A stretch of DNA of 64,000 nt from Apricaphanius iberus (GCA_028564705.1 JAPXFQ010000911.1:372001-436000); one strand, 5' to 3'; shown: positions 1 through 11,785, counted from the stretch's first letter. Numbers and translations are program-made. Notes: generated by a model from the letters alone, not told the origin.

Positions 1-374
1 TCTTAATTTGAGTGATATGTATTGTTTATACAACTTCACTCTTAATGTTTTTTCATGCACCCCATTATCTTCTTTGTCATTTTTTATGTTTTGTTACAAT
101 AAATATTGTGACTGTAAAATAGCAATTACAAGATATACAATATGTTTATTTTATGATTGAGAAAAAAAGGGTAAGACTTATTGTCAGAGATTCAATGTAT
201 TTAATGCTCCTTCTTCCTCCTGGAGGTTACGACCCTCACTCTCCTTTTTCTGCAGTTGAAGTCCGCTAAACGTTTTTAAACAAAACCTAAAGTAACTTTT
301 GCCGCCAGTTGAAAAACAGCCTTTTCTCTGCATCAAAATTAGTCTTTTAAGTTCACGGACATTGTATGTTTGAT
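1..374. other. AT-rich spacer, no gene seen
   Basis: AT-rich sequence without a convincing coding region. It is the left flank of the large insertion at 389-3150. Removing that insertion and one duplicate of the target site joins this stretch directly to the sequence after 3164. Confidence 0.5.
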
Positions 375-386
375 CCACGGCGCATT

Positions 387-388
<2 letters not shown>
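375..388. repeat. Left target-site duplication (14 bp)
   Basis: The 14-mer ccacggcgcatttc occurs here and again at 3151-3164, exactly flanking the sequence that begins with poly(T). An exact 14-bp direct repeat bordering a poly(A)-tailed segment is the hallmark of LINE-machinery retroposition. Confidence 0.85.

Positions 389-424
<36 letters not shown>
389..424. repeat. Poly(T), the poly(A) tail of the minus-strand retroposon
   Basis: Thirty-six uninterrupted T directly after the left target-site duplication. It is the 3' tail of the element at 389-3150. Confidence 0.85.
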
Positions 425-428
<4 letters not shown>

Positions 429-3150
429 TGTCCTGTCTAGCAGTATGCTACTCAGAATTGGTGTCTGAGTACCAAGTACAAGCCCAACAGTTTTACTTTC
501 CCAAGCAGAGTATTACAGCTTCGCTGTAGTACGCCACTTGATGTATATGTATGAAAAATCTTTATTAGTGATTACTGTGGGTTCAATTTCCTGACGTCAT
601 GGACACTAAACCGAGACAAGAAGGGAGAAAGGAAGAAGGTGAAGAAAAGAAACCGGACCAACAGAGGCGCGAACTGACGACACAAGACAGGGAGGCAAAC
701 AAAGAACACAAGAAAACATCCCAGTCCTCCACCTCTGCCGGACGGCAGAGAAACAGTAATAAAAAAATCAAAACAACAAACTGTACAGAACCAAACCAAT
801 AGTTCGGATCTAGTAGAATAAACTAAGAATTACATATTCACTACACACAAGCATGGATTAATGAACATAATACAAATGTTTCTGGGAAGCTCCTGTGAAC
901 AACTAACTAATGACCATAACCTCAGCTTAAGATATGCCCGTCCACACCAATGTCCCCACACCTATGTGTGTGTGCGAGCAAGCAGGTCTGAGTAAGATTT
1001 CCCCATGCAAATGATTGATAGCTGGTGTAAGGAACCATCAATCCGTCCTACAGGAATCGACACAGACATGGAAGAGGCAGGAGATGTATGCATCCAGGGT
1101 CCCACAGAGTACAGAGGCCACAGGCGGATCTGCGCAGGGTCGATCACCCACCAAGAGAGGAACAGATGGAAGCCCCAGGGGAACACCCACCAGCCGCAAT
1201 GCTGGGGCCCGAGAGATCGCAGTGACGAGCCCACGGGCTCCGCCGGAAACCGGCTACGCCAGGACGGGCCCGGGTCAGCATCCGGAGGCCAGGGGCACCC
1301 CGCCCCCCAGTGGGGCCCCAACCAGGGACCAGCCGACAAGGGCCCCCCCCGCCGCCTTAGGCAAGGGGGATCCGCAGCCAACCGACGGACAACACACGCC
1401 GTCGCCACCCCGGACCAATACCCATCGCCAACAACCCGGCCCGCCCCCACACACCCACACGCCAGGGAGCCATAGCAAGAGCCACAGCGGATGTACGCCC
1501 TCCCCAGGCCGCACCCAGCCGGCACCTGGCATTCCACATCTTCCAGCTCCTGGGTCCAGATCCCGCCCCACGCAGGGCGCCAAGATCAGGGGCCCAGCCA
1601 ATGCTGGACAGCCCCCCCAGGTGAACAGACCAGCCAGCAGAAGTCCTGGAACCGGCAGGAGGCCTGGGCGCCAGGTACGGTCCCCACCGATCCACCGGAC
1701 GGCACCAACCAACTCTACAACCCCGGCACCCCCATAAGAGGTGCCCCAGTCAATCCAAGGAGGACGTCGGCCCGAAACAGCGGCCGCCCGACACACCGGA
1801 CCACCCAGGACCCGCCCGACATGCACCAGGACCGAGCCGGGCCGCAACCGGGTCCCCCGGCCCCAGGCAACGAGAGCCATCATCAACAAGCGGGCAGGAG
1901 CATCCATCACGGACGGGGAATGACGGGGAGGGACGAAGATGCATCAGGCCAGAGAGCAGCCAAACACCCAACCTGACAGGTAGACATAGACAGACAGAGA
2001 CACTCATACGTACCCTCCCTCTCATGCGTACACATTCTTACAAATACAGGACATACGAAAAAAGGACGCTATACACTCATTCATACCCCCCATACGTACA
2101 CTATACTCCATACTCCCAGGCCCAGGGACAGACGCCCCAATAGAGCACCCTGCCCCTGCACCCAGGAGACAGACCCCTTTGCCCACCAGGACAGGGACAA
2201 GCAGACCGCCAAGGCCCCCACACCGGCAAGAGCAGCCCACCAGCCCAGGACCCCGACCAGATGGCCTGATGTTCTATCCGGGCTCCGACCCCTGATGGTC
2301 CAACGAACAGGGGTGTGGAAAGACCCCCCAGCCTCTCTCCCCCGCTCAATGTGGTGTTGTTGCGTGTTGTTCTAATGTGCACTTAAAACAGAGGGGTGGG
2401 ACATGGGAATACTGCCGGGTATCCCGATCTTCCCCCCCGGGCCCTCGGTGTCTAGATGCATTTAAACAGTGGGTGCCAGCACCACAGGCGAGGCCCCCCA
2501 CAGCGGGCCCCTATAAGGGGCCCCCCATGAGGGGTCCCGCCCCCAGCACCAATGCGCCCCACCGCCAGGTCCCTGCATGTGCGTTCCATGTAAATGTTGC
2601 AAGTGTATGTGTCTAAGTTGCTCAATAAAATCGGGACCCAGGCCGCCACCGGGTAGCGAAGATGGAAGCTCCATCCCGCACCCCAGTGACGTGCCCACGT
2701 CCCAAGGCCTTGTGAATGGTAGAATGAAGGAGCAGGTGGACAGAAGCATGGGGATGGGGAGAAAATAACTGGGGTGACCATTGCCAACCCCAGGGAGCCA
2801 GCTCCCCTGCTGACTCCAATAGGCACCCCCGTTCGGCCCGATCCACCAGGGGTGGGAGGTCCCAGCACATCAAGTCGGGGCACATGGCAGCGGCACCCCT
2901 GAGCCCCATGGGGGCCCCTGAAAATCCACCAGCCCCCATCCCAGGGGCATACCTAAATCCTTCCAAACATTCACACTGCTAACAAAACACATGTCACTAG
3001 AGACCCAGGTTGAGTTTAGCCCCCCATCCCCCTCAACGCCCTCCCCCTTCCCGTCCCAAGCGCACCCTGTTAAAAAGAGCGCCTGTGCTAGATGGTAAAA
3101 AGCCTCCCCGCCAATAAGAGACGCCCCAGGCACCGCCAGCGTCCGAGGGC
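389..3150 (-). mobile_element. GC-rich retroposon, minus orientation, unidentified family
   Basis: A 2.76 kb segment bounded by 14-bp direct repeats and starting on the plus strand with 36 T, so the element runs on the minus strand from 3150 to a poly(A) tail at 389-424. Its 5' three quarters (about 950-3150) are very GC-rich and stop-poor on both strands. Open frames exist on minus (for example 1275-1910, 962-1537, 2870-3166) and plus (1015-1737, Pro/Gly/Arg-rich), but none shows a domain I recognise, so I do not call a protein. The last 500 bases before the tail are ordinary in composition. An AATAAA lies on the minus strand near 560-565, about 136 nt before the tail, too far to be an ordinary poly(A) signal. 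It could be the 5' portion of a LINE or a processed transcript. The pure tail and intact duplications suggest a recent insertion. Confidence 0.75.
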
Positions 3151-3164
3151 CCACGGCGCATTTC
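3151..3164. repeat. Right target-site duplication (14 bp)
   Basis: Exact second copy of the 14-mer found at 375-388. It fixes the 5' end of the minus-strand retroposon at 3150. Confidence 0.85.
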
Positions 3165-4045
3165 AAACTGGATCAGAAAATACCTTTTAAAGCTCCATTG
3201 ACTCTCATTTTTTTTTTTTTTTGGCATTTGGGGACGGAAGTAGAAGGGCATGACTTTGGCTCCCCAGTGGCCCAATTGCGCCTCGTGGGTGGTTAGAAAA
3301 CGTTGGCGTGACAGTCAGGCAGCGCTGCCGCTTACCTTCAAAAGATCAGCTAGCTCAACTTTTGCATTGCTAGCATTTGCCGCTTTGAGGCTTGAAATCA
3401 AGAAAAGGTTTCAGAAATTGACACGGCCAAAACACACAAAGTGCCACTGAGACTCAACGCACCTCTGAAGAACTCAACCATAAACTAAATGTCATTTCAC
3501 CTGTGTTAATGCACCAAGGTGTACTTTAGTTAAAGGCACAGTCAAACACAAAGCATAAAAGTTTCATATCCCTTGCACTTTAGCTTAATGTGACATGTCA
3601 CACGACATACTTACGGTTTTCAGGGCCAGCTACATCTGCCAAGGCATTTCTTAGTAAAGCAACCACACGCCTCGCAGCAGTTTGTAACTATGTCTGTTAT
3701 ATAGACATTAACAAAAAAAGTAACTTTAAAACCATAGGAAAAGACATGCTAGTAGGGGCTTACTAGCCAATTAAAAATTAAAATCTTTGCATCACAAAAG
3801 TGTCTAAAATGTTTGTAATTTCGTAATAATTCAAGTGAAGATCATTTTAAAAAGGCGTGCCAGTATTAACGTCATTATATATTAAATATTCTAGCTTAAA
3901 TAAGCCATCTTATGTAGCAAACAGCTTGATTCTGCTGCGACTGTGACAAATACCGCAATATAAAAGTATATTTATTGTATGTAGATCATAGTAAATAATA
4001 CTGCAAAACAAGCTATGCTTTTCACAGCTATAAAATCCACCTTAC
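3165..4045. other. Spacer, no gene seen
   Basis: Contains a 13-nt T run near 3210 and scattered CpG around 3250-3350, otherwise AT-rich. No open frame with recognisable protein similarity. Confidence 0.4.
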
Positions 4046-4063
4046 CTCCTTGGAGTCGGTCAT
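4046..4063 (-). CDS. Candidate minimal first coding exon (MTDSKE)
   Basis: On the minus strand an ATG in good context (GTAACCATGA) is followed by six codons reading MTDSKE and then a consensus donor GTAAGG, an exon end in phase 0. Short first coding exons of this shape are common in vertebrate genes, but six codons cannot identify a family. The match to start and donor consensus could be chance. The next exon would lie below 4046; I found none. Confidence 0.2.
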
Positions 4064-4652
4064 GGTTACTAGCGGAACATGCGGAGAAGGTGAATTATCT
4101 GGTGAATACTCCCACCTGCTGTACATGAGTGTGTATCAACATTTACCTTCTTTTACTAATTTAATTCTTTCCTTCTTTTTATTGGAATTTTTAAAAATAC
4201 AATAAAACAAGGTTAAATACATAGGTGTGGCAAAGTAATCACACTGAAGGAAGAGACATCATTTTACATTCTTATTCTGCACATCAGTCTTGTGGATCTT
4301 ACAAAGTTTGTCCACATTCATCTTTGCCAGGACCATAGGCCAAGTTAGTTGCTTGCGCCTACATTAACAGCAGGCTTAATCTGTATATTATTTATATATA
4401 TAGTTTTGTAATATTCCCGATGTTTCCAAAGTAGCCTAGATTGCGAGGTAGGAATCAAACATTTTGACCAAAATAAATGCCGCTATGAAACAGGATCTAA
4501 GTAAAAAAATAAATACATGAACATTTTATCACAATAATGGCTACAACGGATGGAAAGCAAAGACAGAGTTTGTCCTAGTAGCGTAGCGTTACCGGGCTGT
4601 CCAATTGGCCAATATGTTCAACCAATTATATCCGGGGATACAGTGGTGACTG

Positions 4653-5123
4653 GCACGCCCCCATGCCCACCCCCTTACTGACAGTAACGCCCACTCAAAA
4701 ACTGCTTTGCGCGCGAGGAGAGGAAGAAATCTCCGCGAGAGGGGAGGGAGGGTTCACTCGATAGCAATCTGGGCTCTCACGCGCAGGGGAAAGTCAGGCG
4801 GGAGTGAACTCTGCGGGTACGCGAGCAATTTTTCTCCTTGCAGGGGAGGAAATTGCTCGAGGGGGCATTAATTCAGCCAACAAAATACCTTGCGAGCACT
4901 TTAACAAGCGCTCGTGGAGGGAAAATACACGTGTGGATGTTTGATCTGTTCTCTGAGTATAATGGCTGGGATATACCTTCATACCCATGCACCAATGTTC
5001 CTCGTTGTCCGAGTTTCATCTGGGCTGTTCCTGTGTTCCTGCTCTTTGCCTTGCAAATTAATAAACCTTTTAAAAACTGGTACCTGCTGTCTGGAGTTGT
5101 GCCTAGAGTCATCCTGAAAAACA
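4653..5123 (+). mobile_element. Possible solo LTR or CpG-rich promoter remnant
   Basis: A CpG-rich block (about 4650-4850) is followed by AATAAA at 5060-5065 and then about 55 nt ending in ..aaaaaca, an arrangement like the U3-R-U5 of a retroviral or Gypsy LTR. If the element starts TGG at 4653 and ends ACA at 5123, the four bases tgac flank both sides, consistent with a 4-bp duplication. That match is weak by itself. No primer-binding site or internal gene is adjacent, so it would be a solo LTR. An unrelated CpG promoter is the alternative. Confidence 0.3.
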
Positions 5124-5381
5124 TGACAAAACCACATTGTACCATTTTTAAAATATTTATTTGTATAATTGGTGGCTGCCGAATATACCCCCCCCCCCAC
5201 TGTATGCTAAATTAAGATAATAAATATGGTCAAACACTTTAAATACTATCCTACAAAAACAGAGTGTTTTCAGTCAGGTGCTTTTTCAGTTTCGCTGCAA
5301 CAGACTACAGGAAATCCTTCCCGCCCACAGGCATAATGATATACAACTCCTTAAATAATGAATTAGTATGACCTACAACAA

Positions 5382-5430
5382 CACTTTATTTCCCTCCGGG
5401 ATCAATAAAGTATATTTGAATATAATTTGA
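5382..5430 (+). mobile_element. LINE 3'-end fragment
   Basis: Contains the phrase tttatttccctccgggatca followed by ataaagtat and short TTTGAATA-like tail units. This resembles the 3' terminus shared by several teleost LINEs. Only the last about 50 bases are present. Confidence 0.5.
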
Positions 5431-5439
5431 AAATGGCAA

Positions 5440-5690
5440 AAGGTCAGAACTTATTTAGCGCTTTTCTAGTCATACAGATCATTCAAAGCACTTTACACTG
5501 GAGGCACACTCACCCAGCCAAACTGACATAAAATGCACACATCTATAGACCTTATGGGGATAGGCAACTTGGAGTTAAGTGCTTTACCCAGGGGCACATT
5601 AACATCTGACAGGAGGAAGCTGGAATCAAACTCACAACCTTTCATTTAGAAGACAACTACACAACCCTTGAACAGCTCTGAAGCCCCACC
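5440..5690. repeat. Degenerate teleost interspersed repeat
   Basis: Carries the phrases ttatttagcgcttttctagt, caaagcactttacactgga, tttacccaggggcaca and aggaagctggaatcaaactc in this order. These are familiar from a widespread fish repeat whose consensus reads along the lines of crossing a cutoff of 'accaccaacctt...'. The copy is diverged and no terminal duplication could be set. Confidence 0.5.
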
Positions 5691-7230
5691 CCTCAAAAAA
5701 TAAAAAAAACTGAAAAGCACCAGTACTGAAGAAAAGCAACAGCGCTGAAAAAATGCTGGAACTGGTCAAAACATGCAAGTCTGAAATTTGATTTTAAGTT
5801 AGTTATTTTTTTCAATGTATGTATTGTGTTTCATTGAAACTTTTTTACATTTTTGTTTCACTTTCAATAAAGTAAATTTGACTACAATAGTTTCAGTCAA
5901 TATAATTTTTTTCAGTTACAATTTAATTTTCAATACCGGTATTTATTTTTTGATGCCATATTTTATTTGTAATGCCAATATTTATGTTCAGTTTCATTTT
6001 AAGGTGGAATCATTTCGCAGCCATAGACACCATACAGTAATACTGCAGTGGCAAAGGTTTATTGTCTTCCTAATCTCCACTCTTGGGTAGGAGCCAGTGG
6101 GTGCCAAGGAAAATAAAAGACATTTCCGGATTAGTTAGTTTGGAAATGCTGGCCAATAGTGTGTCAAATAGCATTTTGTGTCACGAATTTTTGAATGTTG
6201 AATTTCTTTTGTCCATCTGTGTTATTTCTTTACTATTTAATTACTTACATTTTATCACTTTAAGTTCACTTCTTAGCATTAGTTTTCTACTTCATTTTCT
6301 TTATGTATTTAGGATTATTGTTCTTTGGTTAGAGCTTCTTCATTTTTTTCTTTAAAACTTTATTTTTCTTCACTTTGTGTTTACTCCTTCTAGATCTGCT
6401 TCTATTCCCAGCTTCTAGTCATCTTCCAATCTCCCTCTGCACGCTCACACTCTTCCTGCAACCTGTTTCCTTTGATTAGCTCTTTTCGTTCCTTTGTTAT
6501 GTTCCAGTCCTTATCAGTGTTTTTAAACTTTCCAGTTGTTGTCCACCTGGCTCCTTCTGTTAAACTATATTTCCTCTCTGCGTTTGCCTCCATGATCTCC
6601 TTTTTGTACACTTCTGCATTCCTCTGAGATTTGTTGTTTTCTAATTAAAATAATCTACTATTCCATAGGTCTCTGCCAGGCCCGGAGTGGCTAATCTGGA
6701 GCACAGGGATATTTCCCAGTGACCAGTCTGATATTTGGGCTGCAAATATGTGTTATGGCAGGCAGGGTCGTTTAAGGACTATGATTATAAGAATTAAAGG
6801 TCATTTTTGCTCATACGCAAAATAGGCACTAAAACAAGTGAGGACAATGAAACGGGTAAGACAAGAAGTTAATTTATCTAGTCAATGAATTGTGTGATGT
6901 TGTGGCAACTAACAGACATGTCATTTAATAATATGATGTGAGACCACATAACTGAGAAACTTCTTCTAAATTTTTCTTTAAAAGTGAGATGATGAATACA
7001 AAAAGTCCAGATTGGAAAGATAATACAATGAGAGTAATATAAAAGGGATGTTTTATAAAGAATAATGTAGATGTGGATGCATGCTGAAATAAATCTACCC
7101 AGTGAAGCAGTTAACCATTATTTACACAGAATTAGACATTTCTTAGAACATTTTTCTAAATTACAAGGTTTTACAGAAGAGTACAATGATCTAGCTTTAA
7201 TATGCAAGGTTATAATTACATGCTTTTAAT
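5691..7230. other. AT-rich spacer, no gene seen
   Basis: Low-complexity A/T-rich sequence. Short open frames at 5815-6355 (plus) and 6402-6611 (minus) are low-complexity or lysine/glutamate-rich and resemble nothing I recognise. Confidence 0.4.
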
Positions 7231-7456
7231 TAGAGATGAAATGATACCACTTTTCTCAAACCAATATGATACCTAAACTTGGATCTGAATACTTGCCGAT
7301 ACCATGTACCATGGCATGGACACGTCAAAAACACAAAAAATGCAATGATTTGGTAGGCAGGTTCTATTTTCTTATCTACTTGTTACAACAAATGATGACG
7401 AATATATAAGTACATTAGAACAGTATTGGCCCATTACTAGTATTGGTGGATCTCTA
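7231..7456. mobile_element. Small hAT-like MITE
   Basis: Left end tagagatgaaatgataccac and right end tggtggatctcta are imperfect inverted repeats (TAGAGAT / ATCTCTA). Internal phrases such as gatacctaaacttggatctg and cagtattggcccattactag are those of a common fish hAT-derived MITE. The eight bases outside each end (cttttaat and attctaat) agree at six positions, compatible with a decayed 8-bp duplication. Non-coding and about 226 bp long. Confidence 0.55.
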
Positions 7457-8679
7457 ATTCTAATAAAAAATAGGTTGTTATATACAGTGGGCCAGTCTGA
7501 GGCATGAAACTCCAGGGTTGAAAATAAGTTCCACTCTGGCACTGTTGCCTGCACTTGGGTTCTCTTAAAATTAATCAAAAGTGCCATTTGCGTATTTTAG
7601 TTTCCCAAGTTGAATTCTATTTTGAATGTTTTATTTATAAAAATACACAAATAGCTGCATTTGGTGTTATGTTACACAGAAAGATCTGTGGATACAGAAC
7701 TGCCAATAAACACTAATTTGTAATGTTCTTCTGATCCTATAAAATACAAAAATGTTTTGGTTAGGTTTCGAAACTCATACAAGATTAACTTTTGAGTTAA
7801 TCAAGGGCCCCAGAAGCTTTACGAAATACATACACAAAGTGTTAGACAATGACAAGAAACATACATGTGCAGCAATGGTAGTTATATCTAAGCACCCTGT
7901 TAAATGTATTACTGAAGTCAACAGGATGTGCTGATCTGCCATTTGTCTTGGAAGCGGATTTAAATAAATCATCTAAGTCCTATAAATCATATCTAGGGCA
8001 GTGTGGATTGAATGAGTGCAGTAACTAAAGCAGTGATAGGCAGAAATGATGACGAACCACAGATTTATCCCTCACAGTCTGGAGAGCAGCAGAGACAAGC
8101 ATTTTTAAATGATCAATAAATGCATTGTGTAACTTGTCATCTCTTCTTTTTTTATTATTATGCTGAATGTTTTATAGAACCAGCTGCCAAAAGAAACACT
8201 GGTTCAATGTCTCAGCTGTACGAATTGAATAGAAAAGCCATAGATGTAATGTGAATATAATCCATAAAGCAAATATCTTGAAAATAGTACAGAGCTACCA
8301 TATCTTTTTCAAGCAGGGTCTTTTATAAAGGAGAATAAACTTTATTTCAAAAGTGAAAGTCTTTTTTTATTCCACATCAAATATAAAAAGAATACTGCTG
8401 AGTGAGAAATTCACCACATTTCAAAGAGAGACATATTTTTGATCAATACCAGCCAATATTCCTTTCAGTAATTATCATAAACCTGCATGTGATTACTTTC
8501 CTGGTTTATGAAAATCAACTTTGTGTGTAGTATAGGGTAATTACGTATCATATGAATTAAATGAAAAGGAAACGTGAAAAGAAAAACACATCCTCCCTTG
8601 CTTAGAGAGGTCCTGTTTTCTTTTACAGTAAAACTTTGATTTCAAACAGCCCCATAAATAAGTTTTAGGTCAGGTGAAC
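7457..8679. other. Spacer, no gene seen
   Basis: AT-rich non-repetitive sequence. The small open frames at 7752-7934 (plus) and 7775-7972 (minus) are complementary shadows of each other without recognisable similarity. Confidence 0.4.
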
Positions 8680-8790
8680 AAGGCAAGGCATGGCGAGGCA
8701 AGGCAGTTTTATTTGTATAGCACAATTTCAGTATAAGGTAATTAACGGTGCTTTACATGATTTGAGAAGAAGTCGACCATGCTGTTATTC
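8680..8790 (-). repeat. LINE/SINE 3'-tail fragment with GGCAA repeats
   Basis: A run of (G)GCAAG-like pentamers (ggcaaggcatggcgaggcaa) precedes ttttatttgtatagcacaat and ggtgctttacatga. In fish this is the reversed 3' end of short retroposons with pentameric tails. It is a truncated copy in minus orientation. Confidence 0.5.
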
Positions 8791-8838
8791 TCTAAAGCCT
8801 AGATTTCACCAGACGTGTACATGACATGTCAATCCTAG

Positions 8839-9379
8839 TTTATACTTCTCCGTCTATCTCGAAACGGATAGACGCAACGACGCAAGGTCTATCTGTGAGC
8901 TACGCAAGGATGCACAGAGAACAGCCCAAAACGGAGAGCGTATGCCTGTGATTGGTCAGCTCAACAACAGCCAGAGATCATTTCACCAGACAGTGCTATA
9001 TAGTCAATGTTATTGATAGTCAATGCAGCGTATGGGCACTAATGCCTTATATGGAAAGGCCAGTTTATCTAATATGGTCTCTGGTGATTTTGAACACAAA
9101 GAGGTGTAGGGAACAACTAAACGGACCACTGTGTTGTTTACAAGAGTTTTTCAATGAGCTGGACTACTAGTAAAAAACTTTCCGGCTCAATCAAAACTTA
9201 CTTTCTTTCGGCCATTGCTCCTTGAGGGGTATTGCATTTGCAAGCTGAAGAAAATTAACTCTAGTTCACCAGAAGTGACACTACAATGGTAGGCAGACCT
9301 GCCAGAAAAAGTCAGCACCTCCTGCTGTCCTGGTGGGTAATTAATTTAAAACACTGATACAGCAATGGAGAAGTATAAA
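8839..9379. mobile_element. Non-autonomous DNA transposon with 13-bp TIRs
   Basis: tttatacttctcc at 8839-8851 is the exact inverted complement of ggagaagtataaa at 9367-9379, enclosing 541 bp. The left part is rich in CpG and short cgacg/gacgca motifs, as in fish PIF/Harbinger-like MITEs. No transposase remnant is visible and target duplication is unclear. Confidence 0.5.
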
Positions 9380-9696
9380 AAGAAAGTGACTCTGTCAATA
9401 CATCTGGGTGCAAACTTACTTATGGAGACAAATAAACTAGGTTTACTGTGTGGGAAGTGAAATACACAGCAGAAAGCTGCCATTATAGTCAATGGGTTTC
9501 TCCTTAAAAAAACAACAACCTTAGTTTTATACCGCAATGTCTCCTGATGATGAACCAGTAAATGTAATTTTAAATTGTATTTTACATATCAAGTCATCGA
9601 TAGCTCTCGCCCCCCTTTTTAGAAGTGCTGTCTCCAAAGGACTTATGCACACCTTGATAAAAGGTATGCGTCTGCAACTCCATTTCTTAGCTGCTA

Positions 9697-9785
9697 TTGA
9701 GGTGTGTTGGAGCAGGGATGCCTCCACTTGGCTGCAACTTTTTGCATGCTTCTCTGCTCCAGCACACCTGAATCAAAAGGCTAAA
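9697..9785. repeat. Fragment of a hAT-type palindromic MITE
   Basis: gaggtgtgttggagcaggga and its partner ctgctccagcacacctgaat form a self-complementary pair around a short spacer. The same phrases belong to the element family represented at 33415-33655. Heavily decayed. Confidence 0.4.
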
Positions 9786-10417
9786 TTACCTCTTTGACAT
9801 ATTAGAAAGTTTTGCAAAGAGTAGTCATAAACAAAATACTTGATTGAAGTTTGTTGTTAGACAAGAGATGCATCCAAAGTTCCAGGACATTGGCACCAGA
9901 GGACTGGATCCAGAAGTGATAGAAAGATGGGTAGAGATAATTTAAAAGCAACCCTGAAGGAAACCTGTTAGATACTTTAAAGGATAGAGATCAGGGGCAG
10001 AGGTTCAGCTTCCAGCTACTAATGATGTACAGCAAGAATTATTCTCCTGTATTCATATTTTAGAAAAACCCAGTCAACATCTAAATCCAGTGTGAGTTAA
10101 AAAAAACCAAATATTTTAAATAAAGGGATGCGAGAGATTCCTTCAGATTTATGGAGGTTTTAATGCAGACTTGTTTGATAAAACAAGGAGGAACAGCATT
10201 ATATGAAACCATGCAAAAACTGACCTCCTTCCCAGCAACTAACACAGCCTTTTATAGATTCAGTCAACCTTACAAATATCAATATCATATCAGTAAACAT
10301 TTCTTCTGTGTGAAGTCTTGTAGACTCTCAAGGTCTCGTTGGGTCTCCACCACAGTCAACAACTCACAAGGACACGAGCCATTTCAACCAAAGTCATAAA
10401 ATATAATGTGATCCTAC
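9786..10417. other. Spacer; intron if the exon at 10418-10593 is real
   Basis: AT-rich, without a second exon that I can identify for the minus-strand candidate gene. Confidence 0.35.
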
Positions 10418-10593
10418 CTGTCCTGGAGAAAATCAGCAACCAATGCATCGGTTAGCAAGCCCTTAGCTTCCTTTAGTTGACGCAACCGTGAAAATGCATC
10501 AGCTCCGATGCAGATATGGCTTTTGGCATGCTCTTCGTCGGCTTTCTTCTTTCTCGTTGCTATTTCCACAACAGCTATGCGTTTTCGATTCAT
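10418..10593 (-). CDS. Candidate first exon, teleost IGAAF/LLDR-type protein family
   Basis: On the minus strand an ATG with A at -3 opens 58 codons plus two bases, ending at a donor (CAGGACAG|GTAGG). The peptide begins MNRKRIAVVEIATRKKKAD, continues with an acidic/lysine stretch, then an IGADAFSRLRQLK segment and ends TDALVADFLQDR. The pattern IGA-F-R--L followed about 15 residues later by -VA-FL-DR matches a family of uncharacterised teleost proteins as I remember it, and it matches the broken exon at 12193-12418, whose donor falls at the same phase (phase 2, inside the R codon). The exon is open and the donor good, so it may belong to a live gene reading leftwards. It could also be a stray copy. 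No downstream exon was found. Confidence 0.5.
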
Positions 10594-11785
10594 TTTGGGA
10601 AGCTAATCTGCACTAACTTTGAACTAAATGCTTCACCAAACAAACACGTCGGCTACTGCAGCTAGCGCAATCAATTTATCTGTTGGTAAGGTAGCGCAAG
10701 CTCAGTTTGTGTTTAAAGGCTAGATTAAGCATTGCGTGCAATGAAGGGGACGCGCAGAGGGGGAGGTGATGGAACACGGAAGCTTTGCTTACAAGCCTCT
10801 TATCTGGACAGACCGTGGAAGTTGAATAGTTGAGGTTTTCCAGGGGTTTCTCACTGTAGAAAGAATGAAAATTACTCGCTCAAGTTTAAGAACTCTTAAC
10901 TTATAGGTTACCACTGGTATATGTTTCCCATAACACCAGTTAAGAAACTGTGGCAAAAGAAAAAAGAAAATGGACAAACACTCCCTTCAGTCTTGAATTT
11001 TACCAAGGTAAGTAAGAGAAAAATGGTGGTTCTATAAATTATTGACTGAGGGACTAATTCTTTGTGGACGTTGTTTAAGAGACAAACTTTTGCTCACTTC
11101 TTGGTCAAACACTGCTTTGTTAAAATTTGACATAATGTGAAAAAAATTAAAGGGGTACGAAAATGTTTGCAAGGCTCTGTGTTGTTAAACATTCTGAACA
11201 TGTTGTCATAAGTCAGATGGACACATTATTTTTCTGGTATGTCAGAAAGTAAAAGGACTGGAAAGAAAAGGTGTAATTAATTCACAGCAGCCTTCTGTAG
11301 CCTTTGCACCATATGTCATGTAATCGACCTCCAAGAAATCTTCTACCCAGATCCAATTTATTGGACCAAAGGAAAAAATGGATTGCCATCATTGCCTTTT
11401 CAAGAGTAATGTCACTAGAGTCTCTGCAAATCAATTCAAAGAGAAGTGTCATGTAGTTTGCAACCACTCCTCTGGTGCTTACAAACAAACTAAAGTAATA
11501 AATTGATGGGTTTAATCAAAATCCTATTATGTCTGTGGTAACTGTTTTATTAATTGCTCATTATATTGTGGACGTGATCAGCCATGCTGCATGTGGTCAT
11601 AATTATTTTCTCTCAACGAAAGCTGAGTTAAAACCGTGGTACTTTAAGAGACACTGAATCAGTGGTTCCAATATATGCTTTAAATGTACTTGTTTCTAAT
11701 TACTTTGTAATTTTGTTCAAGGTAATGTGCCCTTGTTGTCAGAGCGGCAATTTCTATTAACTTCTAATCACTGGCCCCTCTCTCA

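Noticed and set aside
599..802. Lys/Glu/Gln-rich 67-codon plus frame
   Set aside because: It lies inside the minus-strand retroposon and is the complement of longer minus frames; composition bias explains it.
1015..1737. 240-codon Pro/Arg-rich plus frame as a host protein
   Set aside because: It sits within the TSD-bounded retroposon in antisense. All frames in this GC-rich block are long, and no domain or splice structure supports it.
1275..1910. 211-codon Gly/Val-rich minus frame as retroposon ORF
   Set aside because: It is sense to the element but has no motif I know, and its length is expected from GC-rich, stop-poor sequence. Mentioned only within the element entry.
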